From Polyangium sp. 15x6 (GTDB lineage Bacteria > Myxococcota_A > Polyangia > Polyangiales > Polyangiaceae), in contig NZ_JASBQE010000022.1 of assembly GCF_029960785.1 (NCBI RefSeq), forward strand, positions 1 to 64,000: a stretch of 64,000 nt of DNA, given 5' to 3'. Position numbers and translations under genes: made by a program. How positions within the stretch are numbered: position 1 is the stretch's first letter; every line of letters begins with the position of its first letter. The notes below the pieces were generated by a model. The model was not told the origin of the DNA. It was given only the letters and a program-made list of their open reading frames with translations, and ran no database searches. This document shows, piece after piece, positions 53,395 through 61,526 of the stretch.

Positions 53395-55095
53395 CTAAGC
53401 GGCCTTCGCCGCTGCGCGCTTCGGCCGGCTCCAGATCCCCATCGCCGCGATTGCCGCGGTTGCGAGGTACCACGGGACGTCGCCGATGGCGCCGTAGAGC
53501 GTCCAGGCTCGCATGAAGCGGCCCTCGCCGAGGATTGTCTCCTCGCGGAAGGTGCCGCCGTGCACGACGACGCGTCCTGTTGCGTCGACGATTGCGCTCA
53601 CGCCGCTGTTCGTCGCGCGGACGAGGAAGCGACGATGTTCGACGGCGCGCAGCTTTGCCAGGGCGAGGTGGATCCATGGCTCGGTCGAGTCGCCGAACCA
53701 TGCGTCGTTCGTGAGGTTCACGAGGAGATCCGGATCGCCGTGCTTCACGAGCTTTTGCACGAACGAGGGCAGGATGTCCTCGTAGCAGATGAGCGCGCCG
53801 ATCTTGTGCTCGCCCCAGGGCATCGAGTCGAGCGACGTGCCTGGCGTGAAGTGGCCCGAGTTCGGCGACCACTTGTAGAGCACCGGGAAGATGTCGCCGA
53901 ACGGCAGGTACTCGCCGAACGCGAGCAGGTACTGCTTGTCGTAGCGGCCGAGGATCTTGCCCTCGTCGCCGGCCATCAGCGCCGTGTTGAAGTACGTCAT
54001 CCGGCCGCCCGGCGTGCTCGGCGGCGTGCGCAGCACCGAGCCCACGATCGTCGGCACGCCGAGCTGCTTCGTGAGGCTCTTCTGGACCTCGTCCTTGTAG
54101 CTCGCCTCGGTCACGGTGCGCGGGGCGGGGACGGCGCCCTCGCTCCACACGACGAGATCGACCTCCTTCGACTTCGCGAGCTCCTTCGTGCGGTTCACGT
54201 AGACCTGGTAGGCGTTCTTCCGATCGAAGAGGCCCATGTTCCCCTGCACGATGCCGATGCGCACCTTCTTTGCCTCCGCCATCGTCTGGCCGATCGTACG
54301 AACCCGGAGGAATCCGTAGCCGGCGGCGAGTAGCGGGACGGCGATGCCGATCGCGACGATGCGGTTGTCGGCCTTCTCCTTCTTCCGCCAGGCGAGGATG
54401 ATCTCGGCGAGGCCGAGGTTCGCGCAGATGAGCACGAGGCCGACGAGGATCGGGCCGCCGAGATCGGCGACTTGCATCAGCACGGGCGCGTTGTGCACCG
54501 AGGCGCCGAAGTACCAGGGGAAGAGCAGCGGGAAGACGAGCTCGCTCGCGGCGAAGGCGAGCGCGAAGACCAGCGGCGCGGGCCAGCCGCGCGTCTCGGC
54601 GCGTCCGTAGAGCCAGCCGGCGAGCGCGATGCGGCCGCCCTGGTAGGCGCAGAGGATCGCCATGAAGAGAATGCACAGCGGCACCGGGAAGCCGCTGAAG
54701 ACCTTCAGCATCTCCAGGAGCCAGTAGAAGCCGGTCATCGTCATCGTGAAGCCGGCCATCCACCCGAGCCCCGCGGCGCGTCGCACGGGCTGACCGCGCA
54801 GCGCCACGATGAGCGGCACGAGCGCGACGAGCGAGAGCGGCCAGATGTCGATGCCCGGGAAGCCGAGGAAGTAGAGCAAGCCGCTCAGCGTCGCGAGCGC
54901 GTATGCCTGCTTCGCCGGCAGCGCGCCCACGGGGTTCCACGCCTTGGCGTCGTCCTTGGCCTTGGCCTTGGCTTTCGCCTTCACCTTCGTGGCCACGCCC
55001 TTGGCTTCGCCTTCTTGCGCGTTCGCCTCGTCGGCATCGGCGCTCTTCGCGACATCCTCGGCGCTCGGATCCTGCGTTGCCTCCCCTTCAGACAT
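53395..55095 (-). CDS. lnt: Apolipoprotein N-acyltransferase
   Basis: 566 aa. Third enzyme of lipoprotein maturation, acylating the N-terminal Cys in the inner membrane. About six to eight TM helices at the N-terminal half and one at the end; carbon-nitrogen hydrolase domain about 270-500 with the catalytic triad visible as Glu in VWSEGAVP, Lys in GRYDKQYLLAF and Cys in ALICYEDIL. The first 50 residues are an unusual acidic-then-Lys/Ala extension (KVKAKAKAKAKDD) ahead of TM1. ATG 55095 lies 2 bp after the parvulin stop, so co-transcribed. The abundance of lipoproteins in the window fits its importance. Confidence 0.93.
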   Translation of the reverse strand: MSEGEATQDPSAEDVAKSADADEANAQEGEAKGVATKVKAKAKAKAKDDAKAWNPVGALPAKQAYALATLSGLLYFLGFPGIDIWPLSLVALVPLIVALRGQPVRRAAGLGWMAGFTMTMTGFYWLLEMLKVFSGFPVPLCILFMAILCAYQGGRIALAGWLYGRAETRGWPAPLVFALAFAASELVFPLLFPWYFGASVHNAPVLMQVADLGGPILVGLVLICANLGLAEIILAWRKKEKADNRIVAIGIAVPLLAAGYGFLRVRTIGQTMAEAKKVRIGIVQGNMGLFDRKNAYQVYVNRTKELAKSKEVDLVVWSEGAVPAPRTVTEASYKDEVQKSLTKQLGVPTIVGSVLRTPPSTPGGRMTYFNTALMAGDEGKILGRYDKQYLLAFGEYLPFGDIFPVLYKWSPNSGHFTPGTSLDSMPWGEHKIGALICYEDILPSFVQKLVKHGDPDLLVNLTNDAWFGDSTEPWIHLALAKLRAVEHRRFLVRATNSGVSAIVDATGRVVVHGGTFREETILGEGRFMRAWTLYGAIGDVPWYLATAAIAAMGIWSRPKRAAAKAA

Positions 55096-55097
55096 GG

Positions 55098-55610
55098 TCA
55101 CCTGGTCCGCTTGATGATGTGGAAGCCCTGGGGCGTCTCGACGACGTCCGAGATTGCGCCGACCTCCATCGCGAAGGTCGCGTCTGCGAACGCCGGCGGC
55201 ATCGCGTTGCGTTCGAAGTTGCCGATGGCGCCGTTCGCGGCCTTCGAGATCTCGTCGTCCGTGTACTTCGCGACGAGCTCTTCGAAGGTCTGCTTGCCGT
55301 CCTTCACGAGCTTGTGCACTTCCTCGGCGCGCTTCTTTGCCTCTTCCTTGGAGCGCGTCACCGTCTTCGGCGCGCGCTCGGCGCCCTTCCAGGCGACGAG
55401 GATGTGCGCGGCGCCCGCGATTTGCCGCTCCGCCGTGGGTGCGGGCGCGGGCGTTTCGGCGGCGGACGGCGCGCTCGGCGCCGCGGCCGAGGGCTGGGGG
55501 GCCGCGGCGCTCTCGGCCGGCAAAGCGTTCTGGCTCGAATCGGAGCCCGCGTTGCAGCAACCGGTGGCCACGAAGAGGAGCGCGATGTTCGGGAGGAGAC
55601 GCAGGCGCAT
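55098..55610 (-). CDS. Parvulin-type peptidyl-prolyl isomerase lipoprotein
   Basis: 170 aa from ATG 55610; a GTG 9 nt upstream is also in frame. Signal with lipobox VATGC, a Pro/Ala/Ser-rich spacer (about 25-60), then a parvulin domain: AAHILVAWKGAERAP, KKRAEEVHKLVKDGKQTFEELVAKYTDD, GAIGNFERNAMPPAFADATF, DVVETPQGFHIIKRT, covering the whole rotamase fold. Periplasmic, lipid-anchored folding catalyst, likely for outer-membrane or secreted proteins. Followed 2 bp later by lnt. Confidence 0.9.
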   Translation of the reverse strand: MRLRLLPNIALLFVATGCCNAGSDSSQNALPAESAAAPQPSAAAPSAPSAAETPAPAPTAERQIAGAAHILVAWKGAERAPKTVTRSKEEAKKRAEEVHKLVKDGKQTFEELVAKYTDDEISKAANGAIGNFERNAMPPAFADATFAMEVGAISDVVETPQGFHIIKRTR

Positions 55611-55688
55611 GGCCGGCACGTATTGCCGACGTCCGGCCGGCCGTCAACCTGCGCGTTTGCAGCGAAAGCTCGCCCGGGTCGGGGTACG

Positions 55689-56942
55689 ATGACCCCGAGA
55701 ATGCCCCGAATCCTGCACATCGAGGACGATCCCGCGAACCGCCTGCTCGTGCGCAAGCTTCTTCAGAAGGCAGGCCACGAGGTGATCGACGCTGCCGACG
55801 GGCTCGAGGGCGTCCGGCTGGCGGTCAGCGGCATGGCGCCCGACCTCATCCTGGTCGACCTCAACATCCCCGGGCTCGACGGGTTCGAGGTGACGCTGCG
55901 CCTGCGCGGCGAGCCGCAACTCGCGGGCGTGCCCATCGTGGCGATCACGGCCGAGGGTGATCGCGAGACGAGCCTCGCCGTCGGCTGCGACGGCTTCCTG
56001 CAGAAGCCCATCGACGCCCGCTCGTTCGCGACCGTGATCGAGCGCTACATCCAGCAAGGCACGCGCGAGAACATGCCCGTCTCCGCGGGCGCCGTACGGC
56101 TGCGCCAGCAGAGCCAGCGCATCGTGCAGCACCTCGAAGAGAAGGTCGCCGAGCTCAGCCGGGCGAACGCGCGCCTGCGTGAGCTCGACGCCGCCCGCAC
56201 CGAGTTCTACCGGAACATCTCGCACGAGCTGGCGACGCCGATGACGCCGATCGTCGGCTACGTGAAACTCTTGCTCGACGAGGAGCTCGGGCCGCTCACG
56301 CGGGCGCAGGGCAAGGCGCTCCGCGCGATGGACGACTGCGTCCGGCGGCTGCGTTCGCTCATGGACAACCTGCTCGACGTGACGGGGCTCGAGACGGGGC
56401 GCATGCGCTTCATCCACGTCGACTACGACTTCCTCGACACCACGCGGCGTGCCGTCGCGCAGGTCGCGGACAACCTCGCCGAGGCGCGGATCCACCTCGT
56501 CGAGGATCTCCCGCGTGGCCCGCTCCCAGGCTGGGGCGACGCGGGACGGCTTCAGCGCGCGATGGTCCATCTCCTGGAGAACGCGGCGAAGTTCACGCCG
56601 TCCGGCGGCACCGTGGGCGTGCGTGTGGCGCGCCTCGCCTCGGGACACTACGAGGTCTGCGTGGCCGACACCGGGCCGGGCATCCCGCCCGATCAGCAGC
56701 AGAGGATCTTCGACCCGTTTTACCAGGTCGACGGCTCGGTCACGCGCGAGCACGGGGGCGTGGGCGTGGGGCTCGCGATCGCGCGGCGCACGGCCCGCGG
56801 CCTCGGCGGGGAGCTGAAGCTCGCTTCGCCCTGCAACGAGATCATCGAGAGCGTGCGGCTCGGCGGCGCGGCGTTTTCCCTGACGGTCGCGCAGCGCGCG
56901 CCGGGCGAGCTGCCGTCGCCGGACGCGGAGAAGGAGCGGTGA
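55689..56942 (+). CDS. Response regulator-histidine kinase hybrid (N-terminal receiver)
   Basis: 417 aa (ATG 55689; ATG 55701 is an alternative). Receiver domain 6-122 with acidic pair E12-D13-D14, phosphoacceptor D57 in LILVDLNIP and K106 in FLQKPID. A short coiled coil follows, then a HisKA domain with H179 in FYRNISHELATPM and HATPase_c: N-box LLENAAKFTPSGG, G1 VADTGPGIP, GVGVGLAIAR. No TM or sensor domain, so cytosolic; input is likely phosphotransfer to the receiver. The receiver-first order is frequent in myxobacteria. The stop overlaps the cysteine desulfurase GTG by 4 nt. Confidence 0.92.
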   Translation: MTPRMPRILHIEDDPANRLLVRKLLQKAGHEVIDAADGLEGVRLAVSGMAPDLILVDLNIPGLDGFEVTLRLRGEPQLAGVPIVAITAEGDRETSLAVGCDGFLQKPIDARSFATVIERYIQQGTRENMPVSAGAVRLRQQSQRIVQHLEEKVAELSRANARLRELDAARTEFYRNISHELATPMTPIVGYVKLLLDEELGPLTRAQGKALRAMDDCVRRLRSLMDNLLDVTGLETGRMRFIHVDYDFLDTTRRAVAQVADNLAEARIHLVEDLPRGPLPGWGDAGRLQRAMVHLLENAAKFTPSGGTVGVRVARLASGHYEVCVADTGPGIPPDQQQRIFDPFYQVDGSVTREHGGVGVGLAIARRTARGLGGELKLASPCNEIIESVRLGGAAFSLTVAQRAPGELPSPDAEKER

Positions 56943-58108
56943 GGGTCGTCTACCTCGACTGGAACGCGACGACGCCGCCGCACCCGGACGTCGTCGCCGC
57001 GATGGTCGAGACGGCGACCTCGTCGTGGGGCAACCCGGCGAGCGTGCATGGGCCAGGGCGGCGAGCGCGGTCGCGGGTCGAGGACGCGCGCGAGGCGGTC
57101 GCCGCGCTCGTGGGGTTCGATCCGCGCGACGTCGTGCTCACGTCGGGCGGGACCGAGGCGAACAACCTCGCGCTCCACCATGCGTTCGCCGCGGTGAGCG
57201 GTGGTTCGGCGCAGCCGGCGCTCGTCGTCGGCCGCATCGAGCACCCGAGCGTCGTCCGGTTCGCCGAGAACCTCGCCGCGCGTGGGGTCCTCGTGTCGTG
57301 GGTGGATCCGGAGCCTTCGGGGCGGATCGCGCCCGAGGCCATGGCCGAGGCCATGGATCGCGCGGCTTCGGCCGGGGCCTCCGTGCGGCTCGTCGCGCTC
57401 CAGGCCGTGAACCACGAGACCGGCGTGATCCAGCCCGTCGCGGCCGTCGCTTCGCTCTGCCGGTCGCGAGGCGCGCTCCTCCACGTCGACGCCGTGCAGG
57501 CCGTGGGCAAGCTGCCGCGCTCGACCTTCGAGGGCGCGGACCTCGTCAGCGTGGCCGCGCACAAGATCCGGGGGCCCAAGGGCATCGGCGCGTTGCTCAC
57601 GGCGCCGTCGGTGCGGCTGTCGCGTCTCTTGTACGGCGGCTCGCAGGAACGCGGGCTCAGGCCGGGGACGCAGGATCCGGTCGCGGCCGCGGGGTTCGCC
57701 GTCGCGGCCGAGCGGGCCCGACGAACGCCCGACCGTTATGCCGAGCTCGCGCCGCTCCGGGATCGCCTCCAGGCCGAGCTCGTCCGGCTGGGTCGCGCGT
57801 CCGGAGCCGAACCCGTGCCCAACGGAGCGGCCGAGCGCGCGCCCCACGTGACGAACCTCTCTTTTCCGGGCTGGCGGGGCGAGGAGCTCTGCGCGGCGCT
57901 CGACCTCGAGCGGGTGGCCGTCTCCAGCGGGTCGGCTTGCAGCGCGGGCACGGCCGAACCTTCGCCGGTGCTCGCGGCGATGGTGGGCGAGGCGCGTGCG
58001 CTCGCGGCGGTGCGGATCTCGCTTGGCGAGGAGACCACCGCGGACGACGTCGACGAGGCCCTCGCGCGCTTCGCCCGCGTCCTCGGACGCACCCGCCCCA
58101 CTTCCTGA
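56939..58108 (+). CDS. Cysteine desulfurase (NifS/IscS-like)
   Basis: 389 aa PLP enzyme of the class V aminotransferase fold that releases sulfur from cysteine for Fe-S clusters and thio-cofactors. Start motif VYLDWNATTPPHPDV, SGGTEANNLALH, PLP lysine in SVAAHKIRGPKGIG (about 208), and the persulfide Cys in SSGSACSAGT (about 326). GTG start at 56939 overlaps the sensor kinase gene (GTGA), giving translational coupling, an unusual link between two-component signalling and sulfur metabolism. No iscU/iscR follows, so it is not the standard isc cluster. Confidence 0.93.
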   Translation: MRVVYLDWNATTPPHPDVVAAMVETATSSWGNPASVHGPGRRARSRVEDAREAVAALVGFDPRDVVLTSGGTEANNLALHHAFAAVSGGSAQPALVVGRIEHPSVVRFAENLAARGVLVSWVDPEPSGRIAPEAMAEAMDRAASAGASVRLVALQAVNHETGVIQPVAAVASLCRSRGALLHVDAVQAVGKLPRSTFEGADLVSVAAHKIRGPKGIGALLTAPSVRLSRLLYGGSQERGLRPGTQDPVAAAGFAVAAERARRTPDRYAELAPLRDRLQAELVRLGRASGAEPVPNGAAERAPHVTNLSFPGWRGEELCAALDLERVAVSSGSACSAGTAEPSPVLAAMVGEARALAAVRISLGEETTADDVDEALARFARVLGRTRPTS

Positions 58109-58440
58109 ACGTTCGTCCTGCCGACCGGCTCACGTTCGCGCACGCGAAACGGGTTCGTCTTCCCAAACCCGATGTGGTCCATCTTGCTTCGAGCCGGTTC
58201 CCGGGAGAACCGGATCGATATCGCGCGCTTGGCGGCCGGCCGGCCTCCCTTCGCGTATCGCCTGAACTATCTCCGCGAAATGCGAGAAGTTTCTCCGGGC
58301 GGCATGTCCAAGTATGCGAATTTGATCAACAATTCGGCGATCTTCCGACGCGCGAGGGTCATTCGCTTGAAACGAACGAACAGGGCCATTCCCTGGCCGC
58401 TCGTTCAGTCAAATTCGGTGATGAAGTAGAACGTTGAAGG
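58109..58440. other. Convergent intergenic gap with long hairpin
   Basis: 332 bp between convergent genes. At 58374-58406 GAACGA/TCGTTC and GGCCA/TGGCC form nested arms around TTCCC, a plausible bidirectional terminator without a T tract. The right half is less GC-rich than its surroundings; no convincing ORF is seen. Confidence 0.5.
58374..58406. terminator. Candidate bidirectional terminator hairpin
   Basis: Nested stems GAACGA/TCGTTC (outer) and GGCCA/TGGCC (inner) with loop TTCCC between the cysteine desulfurase and the leftward membrane protein gene. The position between two stops suits termination; there is no U-run. Confidence 0.45.
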
Positions 58441-59625
58441 TTACTCGTTAAGTGCCCGGAAGTAGTCGTTTATTTCTGAACACGTTTCCTGGTACACACA
58501 TCGCTCCGCGGCGGCGCCATAAGGGCCGACGCCCGGCGCGTCGACAGGCCCGTCCCCGGTCCGCCAGCCGTGGAGGCGGGCGGTGGGATCGGCTCGGAGC
58601 GGCAGCGGCAAAAAAGGATGGATCGTGTGCGCGGCCGCGATCGCCGTGGGCACGAGGACGGCGAGCAGCATGGCAAGTCGCGCGCGCGGGGCCAAATCCT
58701 TACCAGTCCGAGCGAACGCGACGACGAGGATCAAAGCCGAAGGCGCATACCAGTTCGGCTCGGGGGGCACGGCCCGCGCGAGGGCCGAGGCAGCGACGAG
58801 GGCCGTCATGAGCAGGACGACGGCCCGGTCGGCAAGCGGGGAGGCGCGGAGGGCGCGGGCGCCGTGGAAGATAGGCCACGGAGTCCAGAGGAGCACCTGG
58901 GCGAGCGCAGCCGCGGCGAGGGCCCCGAGGGCACCGAGGAGCGTGAACGAGGGCGCCTGCTGTGCGTAGGCATGCCGGAGCTGGAAAGCGAGGCTCGGGG
59001 CGAGGAGCGGAGCAGCGAGGGCGAGGGGCACGAGGGCGAGGAGGCGCTCGCCGAGGCGGCGGCGCGCAGCCAGGACGACGACGAGCGGAAAGAGGGGCAG
59101 GACGACGACCTTGGCAAGCGCGCCCGCAGCCCCCAGGAGCCCAAGGCCGAACGCGGAGGCGAGCCTGCGTGGGAGGGGCGCGGCAGCGGTCTCGGGCGCG
59201 GGGTCGGCCCAGAACAAGGCGAGGACGAGGGCAAGGAGGGCCGGGCCATCCGGGGTGGCGACGAAGCCACCCGCGACCGGGAGGAGCGCAAAGCTCGACA
59301 GGAAGGCCGCGAGGTTCTGCCCAGAAGCATCCGCGCCACGGCGGCGCGCGAGGGCCACGGTGGCGATCGAGAGCCCAAGCGAAAACGCCATCGGTACGAG
59401 CCGGACGCGGAACTCGACCGGCAACGCCGTGAGCCGATCCACCAGCCGGAGCAGGAGCGGGACGAGCGGCGGGTGGTCGACGAGCGGCGGGAGCAGTCCC
59501 GGCGCACGCGCAGCCGCGAGGTAGTACGCCTCGTCGGGGGAGAGCTCCGTCGCAAGCGCAAGCGCGAGCCGAAGCGGCACGGCAGCGAGGACGATGAGCG
59601 CCGCAGCGTAGCGCCGGGGTTTCAC
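58441..59625 (-). CDS. ArnT/PMT-like multi-spanning glycosyltransferase
   Basis: 394 aa with about 9-10 TM helices. The loop after TM1 contains ELSPDEAYYL, matching the D/E-containing first periplasmic loop of GT-C enzymes (ArnT/PMT family), and LVDHPPLVPLLL the usual next segment. These transfer sugars from polyprenyl phosphate to lipid A, proteins or glycans at the inner membrane. The start codon (GTG 59625) lies within hairpin copy H, inside the H4 stem-loop; no other start keeps TM1 whole. It converges with the cysteine desulfurase. Confidence 0.75.
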   Translation of the reverse strand: MKPRRYAAALIVLAAVPLRLALALATELSPDEAYYLAAARAPGLLPPLVDHPPLVPLLLRLVDRLTALPVEFRVRLVPMAFSLGLSIATVALARRRGADASGQNLAAFLSSFALLPVAGGFVATPDGPALLALVLALFWADPAPETAAAPLPRRLASAFGLGLLGAAGALAKVVVLPLFPLVVVLAARRRLGERLLALVPLALAAPLLAPSLAFQLRHAYAQQAPSFTLLGALGALAAAALAQVLLWTPWPIFHGARALRASPLADRAVVLLMTALVAASALARAVPPEPNWYAPSALILVVAFARTGKDLAPRARLAMLLAVLVPTAIAAAHTIHPFLPLPLRADPTARLHGWRTGDGPVDAPGVGPYGAAAERCVYQETCSEINDYFRALNE

Positions 59626-59925
59626 CCCGGACCCGACCAGGGGCTGTCCGCCCCTGGACCCGGATCAGGGCAAGCCCTGGACGCGGGGCGACAGCGCGCG
59701 ATGCGCGCTGTCGACAGGGAAGACGTCCCCAGCACGTAGGGCACCGCCGCTGTTTCAGCTGGCAAGGCCGCTCGTGGTCTTGCCACGGCCTGTTCGATGA
59801 ACTGCGCATCGCGCAGTTCATCGACCCCGGGTCCAGCGCTTGCGCTGGTCCGGGGTGCAGGGGGCGGACAGCCCCCTGCTGGGGTGCGGGGCAACGCCCC
59901 GCCGCGCACGCGCGTCCCTGCGGCC
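59605..59925. repeat. Multi-hairpin repeat, copy H (full composite)
   Basis: About 320 bp between two leftward genes. Left half: H4' CCGGGGT/ACCCCGG, H3', H2' as CCAGGGC/GCCCTGG-type, and H1' at 59689-59713 with the variant arms CGACAGCGCGC/GCGCGCTGTCG around GAT. The core is the most diverged of all copies. Right half: H1 at 59795-59823 in the common CGATGAACTGCGC form, then H2, and H3 as CAGGGGGC/GCCCCCTG (longer stem), then H4 as CGGGGC/GCCCCG. It contributes the GTG start and first codons of the ArnT-like gene. Confidence 0.9.
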
Positions 59926-59932
59926 CCCCCTC

Positions 59933-60658
59933 TCAGGCGGGCACCTGCCGCTGGCGGAGGACCTCGTACAGCGCGAGCGCGCCTGCGACCGAGGCGTTGA
60001 GCGATCCGATCGGCCCTGCCATCGGCAGACGCGCGATGTGCTGGCAGGCGCGGAGCACGGGCTTGCGCGCGCCCTTGTCCTCGGCGCCGATCACGATCGC
60101 CACGGGCCCGCGTAGATCGACCGCACCGAGCGTGGTTGGACCCTGCGCGTCGAGCGCGATCACGGTGACGCCTCGATCTGCGAGGGATCGCAACGCCTCC
60201 GGCAGGGACGAAACGCGACAGAGCGTGGCGTGCTCGATGGCGCCTGCGGAGGCGCGGAACATCGCCGGCGAGAGGGGCGCGGAGCTGTGCTCGGGCCAGA
60301 CGATCCCCGTGGCGCCGAGCGCGACGGCGCTGCGCACGATCGCTCCGAAGTTCTGCGGATCCATGATCCCGTCGAGCGCGACGACGATGGACGTCGGCTC
60401 GATCTCGAGTTGATCCACACCGCGGATCCGGAGATCCGGCGCGACTGCGACGACGCCCTGGTGCCTGCCGCCGCCGGTGCGACGATCGAGCTCGGCGCGT
60501 GGCGCGGTCTCGACGCGGACGCCGCGGCCTTCGGCGAAACGTCCGACGGCCTGGATCTTGGGGCTCCCGCCTTGCTCGACGACGACACGCTCGAGCGCGT
60601 CGCCGTGCACGCGCACGGCTTCGCGCACTGGTTGCAGACCGTAAACGAGTCGGCTCAT
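59933..60658 (-). CDS. rlmB: 23S rRNA (guanosine-2'-O)-methyltransferase, RlmB-like
   Basis: 241 aa SPOUT methyltransferase. N-terminal L30e-like substrate domain (RLVYGLQPVREAV..), then the knotted catalytic domain: VVALDGIMDPQNFGAIVRSA (N-x-G-A-I-R), AIVIGAEDKGARK and LPMAGPIGSLNASVAGAL (motif 3). These match RlmB/TrmH-like enzymes; RlmB methylates G2251 of 23S rRNA, and this specific target is by family. The ATG overlaps the pyrF stop by ATGA, giving a pyrF-rlmB unit. Only 7 bp separate its stop from hairpin copy H. Confidence 0.9.
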   Translation of the reverse strand: MSRLVYGLQPVREAVRVHGDALERVVVEQGGSPKIQAVGRFAEGRGVRVETAPRAELDRRTGGGRHQGVVAVAPDLRIRGVDQLEIEPTSIVVALDGIMDPQNFGAIVRSAVALGATGIVWPEHSSAPLSPAMFRASAGAIEHATLCRVSSLPEALRSLADRGVTVIALDAQGPTTLGAVDLRGPVAIVIGAEDKGARKPVLRACQHIARLPMAGPIGSLNASVAGALALYEVLRQRQVPA

Positions 60659-61377
60659 GCGCCCCTCATGGCGAGTGCACCTTCGATCTCGGCCACGACG
60701 GAACGTGCAGCGTCGAGCGGGCTTGCCGCGTCGCGGATCGGCCGCCCGACCACGAGCAGATCCGCCCCTGCTGCGATCGCCTGCGCCGGCGTCGTGATCC
60801 GCTTCTGATCTCCGGCCGCGCTGCCTGCGGGCCTGATCCCCGGCGTGACGAGCAGCGCCTCTGGACCGAGCGCGTTCCTCAGCGTAGCCGCCTCCGACGC
60901 GGATGCGACGAACCCTCGCACGCCTGCGTCCCACGCGAGCCGCGCGACCCGCGCTGCTTGCTCCGCGGGCGATGTGGACAAACCGAGCGCCGCGAGATCC
61001 GCGCCATCGAGCGACGTCAACACCGTCACCGCGAGGATCGTGAGCGGCGCGCTTGCGCGTGCGGCTTCCTCGGCTGCGCGTTCGAGCATCGCGTGGCCTC
61101 CATGTGCGTGCACCGTCAGGTACCGGACCCCGAGCGCCGCTGCGCTTTGCACTGCGCGGCCCACGGTCTCCGGGATGTCGTGCAGCTTCAGATCGAGAAA
61201 AACGTCCCGGCCGAGATCGTGGCACGCTGCGATCGCGGCTGGCCCTTCGCGCACGAAGAGCTCGAGCCCGACCTTGAGCACGCCGACGGAGGGAGCGACG
61301 ACACGCGCGCCGGCCCGGGCTTCGTCGAGCGAGCCGTAATCGAGCGGGAAGACGAGCCGCCTCGTCGCGTCGTTCAT
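60655..61377 (-). CDS. pyrF: Orotidine 5'-phosphate decarboxylase
   Basis: 240 aa from ATG 61377; the frame extends 28 codons upstream but the fold begins at RRLVFPLDYG. TIM-barrel enzyme making UMP in pyrimidine synthesis. The catalytic motif DVFLDLKLHDIPETVG (D-x-K-x-x-D, about 64-79) is complete, with VGRPIRDA as the phosphate loop at the end. Group 1 type by length. Overlaps rlmB by ATGA. Confidence 0.94.
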   Translation of the reverse strand: MNDATRRLVFPLDYGSLDEARAGARVVAPSVGVLKVGLELFVREGPAAIAACHDLGRDVFLDLKLHDIPETVGRAVQSAAALGVRYLTVHAHGGHAMLERAAEEAARASAPLTILAVTVLTSLDGADLAALGLSTSPAEQAARVARLAWDAGVRGFVASASEAATLRNALGPEALLVTPGIRPAGSAAGDQKRITTPAQAIAAGADLLVVGRPIRDAASPLDAARSVVAEIEGALAMRGA

Positions 61378-61526
61378 CGGGGCTTCTTCGGGGTCATGAG
61401 GGGAGGGGGATGGGCCGCTGGACGAGGTGTCCCGGGCCGTCTCGGGAGCCGTGCGCTTCATGCGTTTGCACCTGGGTGATGCAAACGGCGGCCCGCGCCT
61501 GCGATTGCGCGGGCCGCTCGCTTTTC

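Noticed and set aside
58172-58429. 85-codon plus-strand ORF in the convergent gap
   Set aside because: No ribosome binding site or recognisable motif, and the end contains the terminator-like hairpin.
1-59925. Hairpin repeats as IS elements or tRNA-like genes
   Set aside because: No transposase frame inside any copy and no conserved target-site duplication visible by eye; the short stems do not fold as a cloverleaf with T-arm consensus GTTCRANNC.
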